64,000 bases of DNA from an uncultured Faecalibacterium sp. (GTDB lineage: Bacteria > Bacillota > Clostridia > Oscillospirales > Ruminococcaceae), in assembly GCA_900772565.1 (NCBI GenBank), contig CAAHET010000093.1, positions 1-64,000 on the forward strand, written 5' to 3'. Shown here one piece after another: positions 8,770 through 18,393 of the stretch. The position numbers and the translations under genes were made by a program. Within the stretch, counting starts at the first letter, position 1; the number at the start of each line of letters is the position of its first letter. The notes beneath the pieces are model-generated. The model worked only from the letters and a program-made list of their open reading frames with translations, was not told the origin of the DNA and did not search any database.

Positions 8770-10662
8770 TTGTTCTTTCGCGGATATGTTGAAACCAAAG
8801 ATAAACAGTGCGTGGAGAAGTTCAAGGGCAGGACGGACTTTAAGACCTATGAACAGGTGAAGTCTTTACCAGAGTTCGCCGGGATTCTGGCAGAAGATAC
8901 GATCCTTGTTGATCTGGACGATGGGGAAAGTTCGGATGTTCTGTTCAAAGTTGTTCAAGATTATTCTTTGAACTGCCGCGTTTATCGTACCACGCGGGGC
9001 AAGCACTTCTTGTTCAAAAATAGCGGCGTGGGCGGCTGTAAGACCCATTGCACCCTTGCAATCGGCTTGAAAGCTGATATTAAGGTGGGCGTGAAAAGTT
9101 CCTATGAAGTGCTTAAATACGGCGGCGTAGAGCGTGAAATCCTCTATGATACCGCCGAAAATGAGCAAGCGCAACCGCTCCCCCGGTGGCTGTTTCCCGT
9201 TCGTAGTAAGATGGCGTTTCTTGATATGGAAGAGGGGGACGGGCGAAATCAAGCCCTGTTCAACTACATTCTGACCCTACAAAGCAATGATTTTACCGTG
9301 GAAGAAGCACGGGAAACCATTCGGATCATCAATAAGTATGTGTTGAAAGTTCCGCTGTCAGACAGCGAGATTGAAACTATCTTACGGGATGATTCGTTCA
9401 AGAAACCCGTTTTCTACAACGGTAGCACGTTCTTGTTTGATAAGTTCGCTATCTTCCTGAAGAACAACGCCCATATCATCAAGATCAATAATCAGTTGCA
9501 CATTTACAAGGACGGTATCTATACCGCTGGATATGGCGAGATTGAAGCCGCTATGATTAAGCACATCCCCGATCTAAACCGTGCAAAGCGGTCTGAAGTC
9601 GTTGATTATCTTGATCTGTTGATTCGGGATAACACCAAACCAGAGGACGCGCACCTGATCGCCTTTAAGAACGGCCTGTATAACATCATTGACGGTTCTT
9701 TTGCGGGCTTTACCCCGGAACACATTATCACCAATAAGATTCCTTGGGACTATACGCCGGGGGCTTATTGCGAACTGGCAGACAAGACCCTTGATAACAT
9801 TGCTTGCCATGATGCACAGGTGCGTTTACTACTGGAAGAAGCTATTGGTTATTGCTTCTACCGCTGGAACGAACTTGGAAAGGCTTTTATCCTGACAGGT
9901 GACAAAAGCAACGGTAAATCAACCTATCTGTCTATGGTGCAAAATCTTTTAGGTGAAGAAAACATTTGCGCTCTGGACTTGAAAGAACTTGGAGATCGCT
10001 TTAAGACCGCCGAAATGTTCGGCAAATTGGCGAACATTGGCGACGATATAGGCGACGAGTTTATAGCAAACCCCGCCGTTTTTAAGAAGCTGGTAACGGG
10101 TGATCGCGTGTCTGCTGAACGCAAGGGGCAAAACCCGTTTGAGTTCAACAACTATTCAAAGTTCTTGTTTTCTGCAAACCAGATTCCCCGTATCAAGGAC
10201 AAAACGGGCGCAGTTCAGCGGCGTTTGGTTATTATCCCGTTCGATGCCAATTTCTCAAAGGATAAGGCGGGCTTTGATCCCACCATCAAGCACAAGTTAA
10301 AGTCCCCGGAAACGATGGAATATCTTATCAATCTTGGGCTTGCTGGCCTGAAGCGTATTCTTGAAAATCGTGGTTTTACCGATTCGGACAAGGTAAAGAA
10401 AGCTCTGGACGAATACGAGGAAGATAACAACCCGATTTTGGGCTTTTTCAAAGAGTGCGAGGATGAAGATTTTCATATTGAAGATAACACGACTGATCTT
10501 GTTTATTCGCGGTATCAAGAATACTGCTTAGCTAACAACTTACAGGCCATGAGCAAAACCGCCTTTTCCCGGCAGATCGCCCGAAATCTGCATCTTCACA
10601 CAGAGGTTAGGCGGATCGGAAAAAAGACAGCCCGGTTTTATGTTGCAGGGGATCAGAAATAA
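8770..10662 (+). CDS. D5/P4-type primase-helicase
   Basis: 630 residues from TTG 8770, with AGGACGGTGA 5 bases upstream. The N-terminal 150 residues look like an archaeo-eukaryotic primase fold (ILVDLDDGES at 46-55, then RTTRGKHFLFKNS). A linker and D5_N-like region follow, and then an SF3 helicase with Walker A GDKSNGKST (about 377-385), KELGDRFKTAEMFGKLANIG, and a sensor region LFSANQIPRIKD. The C-terminus carries a winged-helix-like domain. This single protein would prime and unwind at the phage origin. It completes a phage-encoded replisome with the polymerase and SNF2 helicase. Confidence 0.9.
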   Translation: MFFRGYVETKDKQCVEKFKGRTDFKTYEQVKSLPEFAGILAEDTILVDLDDGESSDVLFKVVQDYSLNCRVYRTTRGKHFLFKNSGVGGCKTHCTLAIGLKADIKVGVKSSYEVLKYGGVEREILYDTAENEQAQPLPRWLFPVRSKMAFLDMEEGDGRNQALFNYILTLQSNDFTVEEARETIRIINKYVLKVPLSDSEIETILRDDSFKKPVFYNGSTFLFDKFAIFLKNNAHIIKINNQLHIYKDGIYTAGYGEIEAAMIKHIPDLNRAKRSEVVDYLDLLIRDNTKPEDAHLIAFKNGLYNIIDGSFAGFTPEHIITNKIPWDYTPGAYCELADKTLDNIACHDAQVRLLLEEAIGYCFYRWNELGKAFILTGDKSNGKSTYLSMVQNLLGEENICALDLKELGDRFKTAEMFGKLANIGDDIGDEFIANPAVFKKLVTGDRVSAERKGQNPFEFNNYSKFLFSANQIPRIKDKTGAVQRRLVIIPFDANFSKDKAGFDPTIKHKLKSPETMEYLINLGLAGLKRILENRGFTDSDKVKKALDEYEEDNNPILGFFKECEDEDFHIEDNTTDLVYSRYQEYCLANNLQAMSKTAFSRQIARNLHLHTEVRRIGKKTARFYVAGDQK

Positions 10663-10675
10663 AGAGGTGAATACT

Positions 10676-11280
<605 letters not shown>

Positions 11281-11282
11281 GC

Positions 11283-11849
11283 ATGGAAAAACTTCACTTT
11301 CAAGCAAAATCTACGGCTAATTTTGTGAAGCTGGGTTGCACTATCCTTTTTGAAAAGGGAAACAGAATGGATGATCTTGGGGCGGTGTGGCATGAGTATT
11401 TTAACGGTGACACAGGAGATCGGCTTTTTCAACGGTTTATGGAAGAAGCCTTTCCGAATGGGTGCGTTATCGGAGAAAAAGAGTTGATGCAGATCACCAA
11501 TAAAGCAATTAGCTTTTTAGAAACAGACGTTTCAGCCCTTGAAGCTAAGGCGACTATTGATAAAAGGCGGTTTGCTTACTGGGTATATTTTGCCCCTACT
11601 CATACAGTTTCCGGGTGCTGGTTTGCAGAACATGAAGAAACCGTGATACAAATTTTAACAAATTATTTCGGGAAATCCATTGAGGATTTCACCCCCGATG
11701 ATCTAAAGCGATTTATTATCGCTTCTTTTGAGATTCGTTCGGATAATTCGTCCGTTCGTTCGATTGCGGATGATGCCGAATTTATTCAAAGAGCCGTTCG
11801 CACAAGGTCGGTTCGATTAAAAGAAAGGATGGAACACTATGGAGTATGA
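11283..11849 (+). CDS. Hypothetical early phage protein
   Basis: 188 residues from ATG 11283, with GGGTGA 8 bases upstream. An ATG at 11268 is possible but overlaps the methyltransferase end. The sequence is mixed alpha/beta (WHEYFNGDTGDRLFQRFMEE, FAYWVYFAPTHTVSGCWFAE), with an N-terminal part resembling small phage proteins of unknown role. No motif gives a function. It ends 11 bases inside the next gene. Confidence 0.6.
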   Translation: MEKLHFQAKSTANFVKLGCTILFEKGNRMDDLGAVWHEYFNGDTGDRLFQRFMEEAFPNGCVIGEKELMQITNKAISFLETDVSALEAKATIDKRRFAYWVYFAPTHTVSGCWFAEHEETVIQILTNYFGKSIEDFTPDDLKRFIIASFEIRSDNSSVRSIADDAEFIQRAVRTRSVRLKERMEHYGV

Positions 11850-12324
11850 GTTGGTTTATGGTCTGCCCAAAGCTGAAGTTCTGGCACAGATGGCAGAGGA
11901 ACTTACTGAAGCGGCACAGGCGGCGTTAAAGTTGCGCCGCGCTATGAATGGGGCAAACCCCACGCCTATTTCCGTTGATACGGGCATGAACAACCTAATT
12001 GAAGAACTAGCGGACTGTCAGCTTTGCGAGGATATTTTCTTTCACGGGATGGCGACACAGTGCGTGAATCATGCGTACAGGGAAATTGACCGTATCAAGA
12101 GTGAGAAGATGGAACGCTGGGAAACCCGCCTTGAATCGGCTAAGATGCGCCTGTATGCGGTAGCCGTAGGCACTAAGGACACGATCAAGGATATTATCAC
12201 GGTTTCCGCTATCAATCCCGCCCCGGCTAAGAAGCTGGCAAAAGAACTGTATCACAAGATGCACCCCACAACCCCGATTGAACAGCTTGAAGCTGATATT
12301 GTAGAGCGGGGGCGTAACTGGTAA
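11839..12324 (+). CDS. MazG-like NTP pyrophosphohydrolase domain protein
   Basis: 161 residues from ATG 11839, overlapping the previous gene. The first 75 residues carry MAEELTEAAQAALKLRRA and a later NLIEELADCQLCEDIFF: the EE...E and EELAD pairs of acidic residues that bind magnesium in the MazG fold. MazG enzymes cleave NTPs or modified nucleotides, and phage versions may alter nucleotide pools. The C-terminal 80 residues are an added helical region with no clear match. Confidence 0.7.
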   Translation: MEYELVYGLPKAEVLAQMAEELTEAAQAALKLRRAMNGANPTPISVDTGMNNLIEELADCQLCEDIFFHGMATQCVNHAYREIDRIKSEKMERWETRLESAKMRLYAVAVGTKDTIKDIITVSAINPAPAKKLAKELYHKMHPTTPIEQLEADIVERGRNW

Positions 12325-12746
12325 TGCACGTTTATTCAACTAAGTTCAAGAAGAACGTGAACTTGCCGTATGCAAAGGTAGGCAAACAGGTTTTTAGAAG
12401 CCTATACGATGCCGAAACCTATTGCGGGGAAAACGGCCTTGACCCGGATTCAGCGATTGAATACGGGAACAATCCAGACCTTAGAAACCAATGTGCAGAA
12501 ATCGCCAAATATCAAAAAGCCGTTCTTCGCCGTACTAAAAACAAAATCCTAAAGCAGATTGAAAAGTTGCGTGCGGATATTGAAAGGGATAGCGAAAGGC
12601 TGAAATCCTGTCACCATCTGGATGAACGATCTTGCGAGGATAGGTTACATGAAGATGTTGCCAAACATACGGCAATGTATGACGCGCTAAAAATTGTTTC
12701 CGATATGGTTACAGAACTTGAATGGTTATCCAACTGGAAAGATTGA
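12324..12746 (+). CDS. Coiled-coil phage protein, unknown
   Basis: 140 residues; ATG 12324 overlaps the previous stop by one base. A short globular start (KVGKQVFRSLYDAETYCGEN) is followed by a long charged helix from about residue 60 (KNKILKQIEKLRADIERDSE). No family recognised. Confidence 0.55.
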   Translation: MHVYSTKFKKNVNLPYAKVGKQVFRSLYDAETYCGENGLDPDSAIEYGNNPDLRNQCAEIAKYQKAVLRRTKNKILKQIEKLRADIERDSERLKSCHHLDERSCEDRLHEDVAKHTAMYDALKIVSDMVTELEWLSNWKD

Positions 12747-12757
12747 AAGGACTGACT

Positions 12758-12973
12758 ATGAACAATCCGGCTAATCCCAAATGCAACGCAGAGGGGTATA
12801 ACGATCCAACGGCGTTTTATGGTACACAGAAAATCGTTCGGGAAGAATCGGAAACCGAACGGCGGGCGAATGAGCTTATCAAGGTGTTAAAGTTCATTAT
12901 TCGTTCAACGGGCTTTGAACTGATTGAACGTGTTAAGATTCGTGACGTGAAAACTGGAAAGGAGTTCAGATAA
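12758..12973 (+). CDS. Small phage protein, unknown
   Basis: 71 residues from ATG 12758 behind GAAAGGAC. The N-terminus has NPKCNAEGYNDPTAF, a pattern seen in small phage proteins encoded in similar clusters. The C-terminal half is helical then beta (ELIERVKIRDVKTGKEFR). The stop overlaps the next ATG. Confidence 0.55.
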   Translation: MNNPANPKCNAEGYNDPTAFYGTQKIVREESETERRANELIKVLKFIIRSTGFELIERVKIRDVKTGKEFR

Positions 12974-13146
12974 TGAACATTGATGAACGCTATCGGGCGG
13001 CAGAGGATGAAGCCCAACTTGAGTACATCAAGCAGTGGAGGGAGCGCAAGCGCAAGAAAGAGGACAGGCGCAAGGACTATTGGATGAAAGCCGTTTTGCA
13101 TTTGCGGATGTTCTTTGATATGCTTTTTAAGTTCATTAAGGGGTGA
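12973..13146 (+). CDS. 57-residue basic helical protein
   Basis: ATG 12973 overlaps the previous stop by one base (TAATG). The product (MNIDERYRAAEDEAQLEYIK ... KRKKEDRRKDYW) is a single highly charged helix with a hydrophobic C-terminal end LRMFFDMLFKFI. It is short, but codon use and tight spacing match its neighbours. Function unknown. Confidence 0.5.
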   Translation: MNIDERYRAAEDEAQLEYIKQWRERKRKKEDRRKDYWMKAVLHLRMFFDMLFKFIKG

Positions 13147-13151
13147 TAACA

Positions 13152-13403
13152 ATGGGGATGCTTGCACAAATCAGTGATGCGGTAAACGCCGCTTTTGCAG
13201 AGTATAAGAAAGAGTTTGGGGAAAACACCCAAATCACCGATGGTACAGAGTTTGTCACGGTGTTCAATAACTGTGCGCTGATCGTCCGGGCAGAGGGTGA
13301 CACGCTCAAAACGGAGTTTATCGGCGGCAAGCCGTATCAAGTAGATATGAGCCTTGCAATTTATGATGAGGTGGAAAAGAATGGACAGATTCAAATTGAC
13401 TAA
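13152..13403 (+). CDS. Small phage protein, unknown
   Basis: 83 residues from ATG 13152 with GGGGTGA upstream. Helix then beta-sheet (LAQISDAVNAAFAEYKKEFG, EFVTVFNNCALIVRAEGD). The 3' end overlaps the HD-domain gene by 23 bases. No family recognised. Confidence 0.55.
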   Translation: MGMLAQISDAVNAAFAEYKKEFGENTQITDGTEFVTVFNNCALIVRAEGDTLKTEFIGGKPYQVDMSLAIYDEVEKNGQIQID

Positions 13404-13944
13404 GCAGGATCGGATCAATCAGTATAAAATCATCATGTACAACGTGAAAGGTGATTTGGAATGCTACACCCGCCCCAATATTGTGCGGCGGCTTGATAAA
13501 ATGGGGTTCTTCGATGCGCCCGCTTCGATCAATCATCACGGCGCATACAGCGGCGCACTGTTCGATCATTCTCTTGCCGTTACGGGTGCTTTGCTGGACT
13601 ATACGGACAAGATGGGCTTGACGTGGAGCGATGCGAGAAGCCCTTACATTGTGGGTATGTTCCACGATCTGTGCAAGTGCGATAATTATAAAGTGGTGGA
13701 TGGAAAATGGAAGTATAACCCGAATATGATTCTTCCCGGCCACGGCGAAAAGTCGATCATCATGCTTCAGAATATCGCCCCCGATGCTTTGACAAATGAA
13801 GAAATCGCTTGCATCCGCTGGCACATGGGCGCGTTTGATGATCGGAATAATTGGGAGTATTACACCCGCGCCGTTGCAAAGTTTCCGAATGTCATGTACA
13901 CACACGCGGCAAATATGGCGGCGGCATATATTGTGGGGGTGTGA
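13381..13944 (+). CDS. HD-domain phosphohydrolase
   Basis: 187 residues from ATG 13381. HD signatures are visible: SGALFDHSLAV (first His), IVGMFHDLCKCDNY (HD pair), LPGHGEKS, then IACIRWHMGAF with a further His. These metal ligands are typical of HD enzymes acting on nucleotides or phosphoesters. Beside MazG-like and replication genes, a nucleotide-metabolism role is plausible. The substrate is unknown. Confidence 0.8.
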   Translation: MDRFKLTKQDRINQYKIIMYNVKGDLECYTRPNIVRRLDKMGFFDAPASINHHGAYSGALFDHSLAVTGALLDYTDKMGLTWSDARSPYIVGMFHDLCKCDNYKVVDGKWKYNPNMILPGHGEKSIIMLQNIAPDALTNEEIACIRWHMGAFDDRNNWEYYTRAVAKFPNVMYTHAANMAAAYIVGV

Positions 13945-13946
13945 GC

Positions 13947-14150
13947 ATGAAGTGGATTTTGCTGGAACTGCTGTTCATCGCTGTGCAGTTGATCGGATTC
14001 ATCCCGTTTTACTTTATCTGGCGGAAAGACTGCAAAGAGATTGGGAAAGAAAACCTTGCCGTTTCCTTGAAAGAACGCTTTTGGGCGTGGTGCTTATCTT
14101 TCCCGTTCTGGCTGTTTCCGATCATATATCTGGCGAGGTACAACAAATGA
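13947..14150 (+). CDS. Small membrane protein, two segments
   Basis: 67 residues from ATG 13947, two bases after the HD gene. Two hydrophobic segments (about 4-24 and 48-63) flank a charged loop (WRKDCKEIGKENLAVSLKER). No family recognised. It overlaps the next gene by four bases. Confidence 0.55.
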   Translation: MKWILLELLFIAVQLIGFIPFYFIWRKDCKEIGKENLAVSLKERFWAWCLSFPFWLFPIIYLARYNK

Positions 14151-14314
14151 AAAGACTTTGTAAAGACTGCTTGCATTGCAAGAGCAAACAGACGGGCGTT
14201 GTGACGTTCCGTTATTGGTGCGAGATCACGAAAGTGGGCGTTCGCCCGTGGATGGAAAAGCCGCACCCCCAATGCCCGCTCAAGAGTGGCAGGGCGGGAC
14301 GCTTTGAAAGTTAA
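14147..14314 (+). CDS. 55-residue Cys-rich protein, zinc ribbon-like
   Basis: ATG 14147 overlaps the previous stop (ATGA). The product has CKDCLHCKSKQ, YWCEITK and PQCPLK, enough Cys and His for one zinc site. It ends the early gene run before a non-coding interval. Confidence 0.5.
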   Translation: MKRLCKDCLHCKSKQTGVVTFRYWCEITKVGVRPWMEKPHPQCPLKSGRAGRFES

Positions 14315-14592
14315 GATTCAAAGTGTTACACTGATTTTCACAAGTGTTTCATAAATGTTTCTATCTTTGAACGATTAAACGTATTTGTTACGTTTGTTTC
14401 GGTTTGTACACTTATTTTGAAGTTCTTTATATATTGATACTCTTGTTGCGTCATCGCGTGACGGTGCAACATATAAAAAATAATATATAATAGTAAATAG
14501 AGGGTGCGTAACCGAAACGTGAAACACAGAATTTTAGAAAAATAACGATAATTCGTAAAGTGAGCGTTACGCAAAGAAAAGAGGTTTGAGAA
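14315..14592 (+). promoter_or_regulatory. Late-control intergenic region with promoter and dyads
   Basis: 278 AT-rich bases without a gene. It contains a TATAAT at 14486-14491 inside a TA-rich stretch but no good -35, which fits an activated promoter. Dyads include AAACGTA-5 nt-TACGTTT around 14376-14394, an imperfect GTTGC..GTCA/TGAC..GCAAC hairpin around 14444-14470, and a distant GCGTAAC / GTTACGC pair. It separates early genes from the packaging module, so it is a likely regulatory switch point. Confidence 0.5.
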
Positions 14593-15015
14593 GTGACAGC
14601 GAAAGAGTATTTACAACAGCTTGAACGCGCGGATGTTATCATAGAACAGAAGATGAAAGAACAGGCTGATCTTGAAGAACTGTCTAAGTGCGTTCGGGCG
14701 ATTGATTACGGCAAGGATCGTGTTTCATCCAGCGGTACGGGCGATGCCCCGTTTGTAAACCCGGTGCTGAAAATTGTAATGCTTGAGCAAGAGATCAACG
14801 CCGAGATTGACAAGTATGTTGACCTGAAGCGTAAGATCACGGGCGAAATTCAGAGTTTGCAAGACCCGCAGTTTATCAAGGTGCTGTTCAAGCGGTATGT
14901 TGAGTACAAGGGCTTTGATAAGATCGCGGTAGAGTTAGGTTGTTCGGAACGGAATGTTTATACGATCCACGGACAGGCACTAAAGGATTTCACAGAAAAA
15001 GTTTTGAAAATGTAA
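14593..15015 (+). CDS. ArpU/RinA-like late transcription regulator (sigma-like)
   Basis: 140 residues from GTG 14593, with AAGAGGTTTGAG upstream. The N-terminal half is coiled coil. The C-terminal half ends in a sigma region 4-like helix-turn-helix (KGFDKIAVELGCSERNVYTI). Proteins of this shape sit just upstream of terminase genes in Firmicutes phages and switch on late genes. Position and fold agree; the target promoter is not proven. Confidence 0.72.
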   Translation: MTAKEYLQQLERADVIIEQKMKEQADLEELSKCVRAIDYGKDRVSSSGTGDAPFVNPVLKIVMLEQEINAEIDKYVDLKRKITGEIQSLQDPQFIKVLFKRYVEYKGFDKIAVELGCSERNVYTIHGQALKDFTEKVLKM

Positions 15016-15076
15016 AAAGTTGCAGTCTTTTTCATTGAACTTCATGTGTCAAGTGTGATAAAATATATAATGCAAG

Positions 15077-15112
15077 AAGCCGTAAAAGAAAACCTTTTAC
15101 GGCTTTTTCTTT
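15077..15112 (+). terminator. Rho-independent terminator
   Basis: A perfect 12-bp stem (AAGCCGTAAAAG / CTTTTACGGCTT, 15077-15088 and 15094-15105) with a five-base loop, followed by a T-rich tract. It ends the late-regulator transcript before the packaging genes. Confidence 0.9.
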
Positions 15113-15113
15113 T

Positions 15114-15170
15114 GCCCGGTGAATCATCGTAGCTGATCGTAGGCAGTCAGTGATCTTCCGTTCACCGGGC
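15114..15170 (+). other. Long-range inverted repeat upstream of terminase
   Basis: GCCCGGTGAA (15114-15123) is repeated inverted as TTCACCGGGC (15161-15170), a perfect 10-bp pair with 37 bases between. It sits between a terminator and the small terminase gene. It could be part of a packaging site or a leader RNA fold; sequence alone does not decide. Confidence 0.5.
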
Positions 15171-15197
15171 TTATTTTGTTTTAAGGGGGTGAATATC

Positions 15198-15641
15198 TTG
15201 AACGAAAGACAACAGCGGTTTTGTGACGAATATTTGATTGACTGCAACGCTGTACAGGCGGCAATCCGGGCGGGGTATTCGCCTAAGACTGCCCGTTTTG
15301 CGGCAGAATGGATAAATGAGCGAAACCCACAAAAACCTACTTCAAAGTTCAACGCCGAAATGAAATCTTATATTGACGCGAAACTTGAAGCAATGCACAA
15401 CGCAAAAACAGCGGATGCACAGGAAGTTTTGGAGTATCTAACCTCTGTTATGCGAGGGGAATACAAAGAACAGGTGCTAAAGCTGATCGGTGATGGTGTA
15501 CAAACGATCTCCGATATTGACGTTGGGGCTAAAGACCGTATCAAGGCCGCTGAGCTGATCGGCAAGCGGTACGGAATGTTCAAAGATGGGCTTGCCGTTG
15601 AGGTTGAGCCTGTCACACTGGTAAACGACTTAACGGAATGA
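15198..15641 (+). CDS. terS: Terminase small subunit
   Basis: 147 residues from TTG 15198 behind AAGGGGGTGA. The N-terminus (NERQQRFCDEYLIDCNAVQA) is the classic Terminase_2 helix-turn-helix that recognises phage DNA, followed by AAIRAGYSPKTARFAAEW. The C-terminal half oligomerises in the family. It overlaps the large subunit gene by four bases. Together they recognise and package DNA. Confidence 0.93.
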   Translation: MNERQQRFCDEYLIDCNAVQAAIRAGYSPKTARFAAEWINERNPQKPTSKFNAEMKSYIDAKLEAMHNAKTADAQEVLEYLTSVMRGEYKEQVLKLIGDGVQTISDIDVGAKDRIKAAELIGKRYGMFKDGLAVEVEPVTLVNDLTE

Positions 15642-16867
15642 AGATTTCATTACAGAAAGCCGTAGGGCGCGGCTATGTGGACTTCTGGAACACGAAAGCC
15701 CGATACCGTGTGTGTAAGGGTAGCCGTGGATCGAAAAAGAGCAAAACAACTGCCCTTAATATGATTTATCGCCTGTTTCAATATCCAGAGAGCAACGGCC
15801 TTTGTGTTCGGCGGTTTTCAAACACCTTGCGCGATTCCGTGTTTTCGGATTTGAAATGGGCTATTCATAAGCTGGGAGTAGATGCGTATTTTGATTGCAC
15901 CGTGTCACCTATGCAGATCACCCGGCGTTCAACCGGGCAGAAGATTCTTTTTCGTGGTCTGGACGATGGCTTGAAGATAACCTCTATTTCCGTTGATAAG
16001 GGCGTTCTGTGCTGGGTATGGATAGAAGAAGCCTATGAGATCAGCAATGAGGACGATTTCAACAAGCTAGATATGTCAATCCGTGGTGAAGTTCCGCCGG
16101 GGTACTTCAAACAGCTTACACTTACGTTCAACCCGTGGAGTGCAACAAGCTGGTTAAAGCCCCGGTTTTTCGATACACCGGATGATACGGTGTTCACCAA
16201 AACTACAACATGGGAGTGTAACGAATGGCTTGATGATGCAGACCGCAATATTTTCTTGAAAATGAAAGAAAACAATCCCCGCCGCTATCGCATTGAGGGC
16301 GCGGGGGATTGGGGCATTGCGGACGGCCTGATTTACACCAACGTCATTGTTGAAAACTTCGATGTTGATAAAATCCGGGCTATTCCCGGTATCAAATCCG
16401 CATTCGGCCTTGACTTTGGTTTTACTGATCCTAACGCTTTTACCGCTTGCATGGTGGATAACACCGCTATGAAAATCTATGTTTTCGATGAGTGGTATAA
16501 AACGGGGGTTACGAACAAGATCATAGCCGAACAAATCAAACGCATGGGGTACGGCGGTCAACGCCTGATCTGTGATTCTGCTGAACCGAAATCTATTGCA
16601 GAGTTGCAGGATGAGGGATTGAGGGCTGAATCTTCCCGGAAAGGTAAGGACAGCGTAAACCACGGCATACAGTTGATTCAAAACTATCAGATCGTGGTGC
16701 ATCCCCGTTGCGTAGAGTTCAAAAAAGAGATAGATAACTATTGTTGGGCGAAAGGCACAGACGGAAAACCCACGGACAAGCCGGATCACGAATTTTCGCA
16801 CGGTATGGATTCGATGCGGTACGCCGTTACCAAAGTGCTTATGCCTGATACATTCAGCTTTGATTAA
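15638..16867 (+). CDS. terL: Terminase large subunit (PBSX type)
   Basis: 409 residues from ATG 15638. The ATPase part shows a Walker A-like KGSRGSKKSKTT (about 27-38) and Walker B CWVWIEEAYEI. The nuclease part shows GLDFGFTDPNA and LICDSAEPKSI with acidic ligands, and a final HDS-like segment near HGMDSMRYAVTKVL. Length and motifs fit Terminase_3/PBSX. It translocates DNA into the prohead through the portal encoded next. Confidence 0.95.
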   Translation: MKISLQKAVGRGYVDFWNTKARYRVCKGSRGSKKSKTTALNMIYRLFQYPESNGLCVRRFSNTLRDSVFSDLKWAIHKLGVDAYFDCTVSPMQITRRSTGQKILFRGLDDGLKITSISVDKGVLCWVWIEEAYEISNEDDFNKLDMSIRGEVPPGYFKQLTLTFNPWSATSWLKPRFFDTPDDTVFTKTTTWECNEWLDDADRNIFLKMKENNPRRYRIEGAGDWGIADGLIYTNVIVENFDVDKIRAIPGIKSAFGLDFGFTDPNAFTACMVDNTAMKIYVFDEWYKTGVTNKIIAEQIKRMGYGGQRLICDSAEPKSIAELQDEGLRAESSRKGKDSVNHGIQLIQNYQIVVHPRCVEFKKEIDNYCWAKGTDGKPTDKPDHEFSHGMDSMRYAVTKVLMPDTFSFD

Positions 16868-16887
16868 CTGGAAAGGGGGTGAACAAC

Positions 16888-18393
16888 GTGAGTTTTGTAG
16901 ATTCAATGATGTTCAAAGTTTCAAACTTGATTTTGCAGGGTGCGCAGATTTCCGACAAGCAGTTTTTGGAACGTGAGATCGAAAAGTGGAAAGGTAGCCC
17001 ACAGCGCGTTATGCAGATCAAGGGTCACTTGTACTACGACAACGATCACGATATTTTACACCGCAAGCGTCAGATGATCGGTGAAGATGGGAAACTGGTT
17101 GACGTGGACAACGTGCCAAACAACCGCCTGATAGATAATCAATTTGCAAAGCTGGTTAATCAGAAAGCTAACTATCTGCTGGGCAAACCCTTTGTTGTTG
17201 ATGGAGAAAATGAACGGTATGTTGAACTGTTAAAAGACGTGTTCAACAAAAAGTTTATGAAAACCCTGAAGAACGCCGGGAAACTTGCTCTTGAGTGCGG
17301 TATTAGCTGGTTATACCCCTACTACACCGAAACGGGCGAACTTGCCTTTAGGACGTTCCCCGGCTATGAAATTCTTCCGTTCTGGAAAGACACGGAACAC
17401 ACACAGCTTGAAGCCGCTGTGCGCCTGTATCTGGTTATTGGCTATCAAGGCACTACACCGACTGTCATTGAAAAAGTCGAAATCTACGACTTAGAGGGCG
17501 TTCACCGCTTCGTTCTGGATGGTGGCGCACTGATCCCCGACTTAGAGGGAGCGGACAGCAACACCGCCCCGTATGCAAGTATGGTGGATGAAAACGGCAA
17601 CACCATTCCCCTGAACTGGGAACGTGTACCACTTATCCCCATCAAGTACAATGATTGTGAAATCCCCCTGCTAAAGAAAGTAAAGACCTTGCAGGACGCG
17701 CTAAACGTCATGCTGTCGGACTTTGAAAACAATATGCAAGAAGATCCCCGAAACACTGTGCTTGTGCTGAAAAATTACGATGGCACGAACTTGGGCGAGT
17801 TCCGCAAAAACTTGTCTACATTCGGCGTTGTCAAGGTGCGCACGGTTGACGGTGCGGACGGTGGGGTTGAAACGCTTGAAATTCAAGTCAATTCAGAGAA
17901 TTACAAAGCTATCCTTGAACTGCTGAAAAAAGCCATTATCGAAAACGGCATGGGTTATGATGCGAAAGATGATCGGTTGAATGGCAATCCTAATCAGATG
18001 AACATTCGATCCATGTATTCGGACGTTGACCTTGACGCTAACGATATGGAAAGCGAGTTGCAAGCCGCATTCGAGGAACTACTTTGGTTCATCAACACCC
18101 ATTTTGCCAACTCTGGCATGGGCGATTTTAGCGGCGAGGATGTAACGATCATCTTCAACCGGGATGTCCTCATCAATGAGGGTGAGGTGATCCAGAACTG
18201 CAAAGATAGCGTTGGTATTCTGTCGGATGAAACCATTGTGGCAAATCATCCTTGGGTTGACGATCCAGCCGCCGAAATGAAGCGGTTGGAAGATCAGAAA
18301 CAGAAAGAACAAGATCGCATTGCACAACAGCAATATGATCCGTTCGCACCCCCCCCACAGCAACAGCAGGGCGGTGATCTGAACAATGACTAA
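16888..18393 (+). CDS. Portal protein, SPP1 Gp6 type
   Basis: 501 residues from GTG 16888 with GAAAGGGGGTG 7 bases upstream. An earlier GTG (16879) lies within the ribosome site. The body matches SPP1-type portals: IKGHLYYDNDHDI, PNNRLIDNQFAKLVNQKANY and a long C-terminal helical crown region. The C-terminus is Gln/Pro rich. It overlaps the minor head gene by eight bases. It forms the dodecameric DNA channel. Confidence 0.93.
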   Translation: MSFVDSMMFKVSNLILQGAQISDKQFLEREIEKWKGSPQRVMQIKGHLYYDNDHDILHRKRQMIGEDGKLVDVDNVPNNRLIDNQFAKLVNQKANYLLGKPFVVDGENERYVELLKDVFNKKFMKTLKNAGKLALECGISWLYPYYTETGELAFRTFPGYEILPFWKDTEHTQLEAAVRLYLVIGYQGTTPTVIEKVEIYDLEGVHRFVLDGGALIPDLEGADSNTAPYASMVDENGNTIPLNWERVPLIPIKYNDCEIPLLKKVKTLQDALNVMLSDFENNMQEDPRNTVLVLKNYDGTNLGEFRKNLSTFGVVKVRTVDGADGGVETLEIQVNSENYKAILELLKKAIIENGMGYDAKDDRLNGNPNQMNIRSMYSDVDLDANDMESELQAAFEELLWFINTHFANSGMGDFSGEDVTIIFNRDVLINEGEVIQNCKDSVGILSDETIVANHPWVDDPAAEMKRLEDQKQKEQDRIAQQQYDPFAPPPQQQQGGDLNND

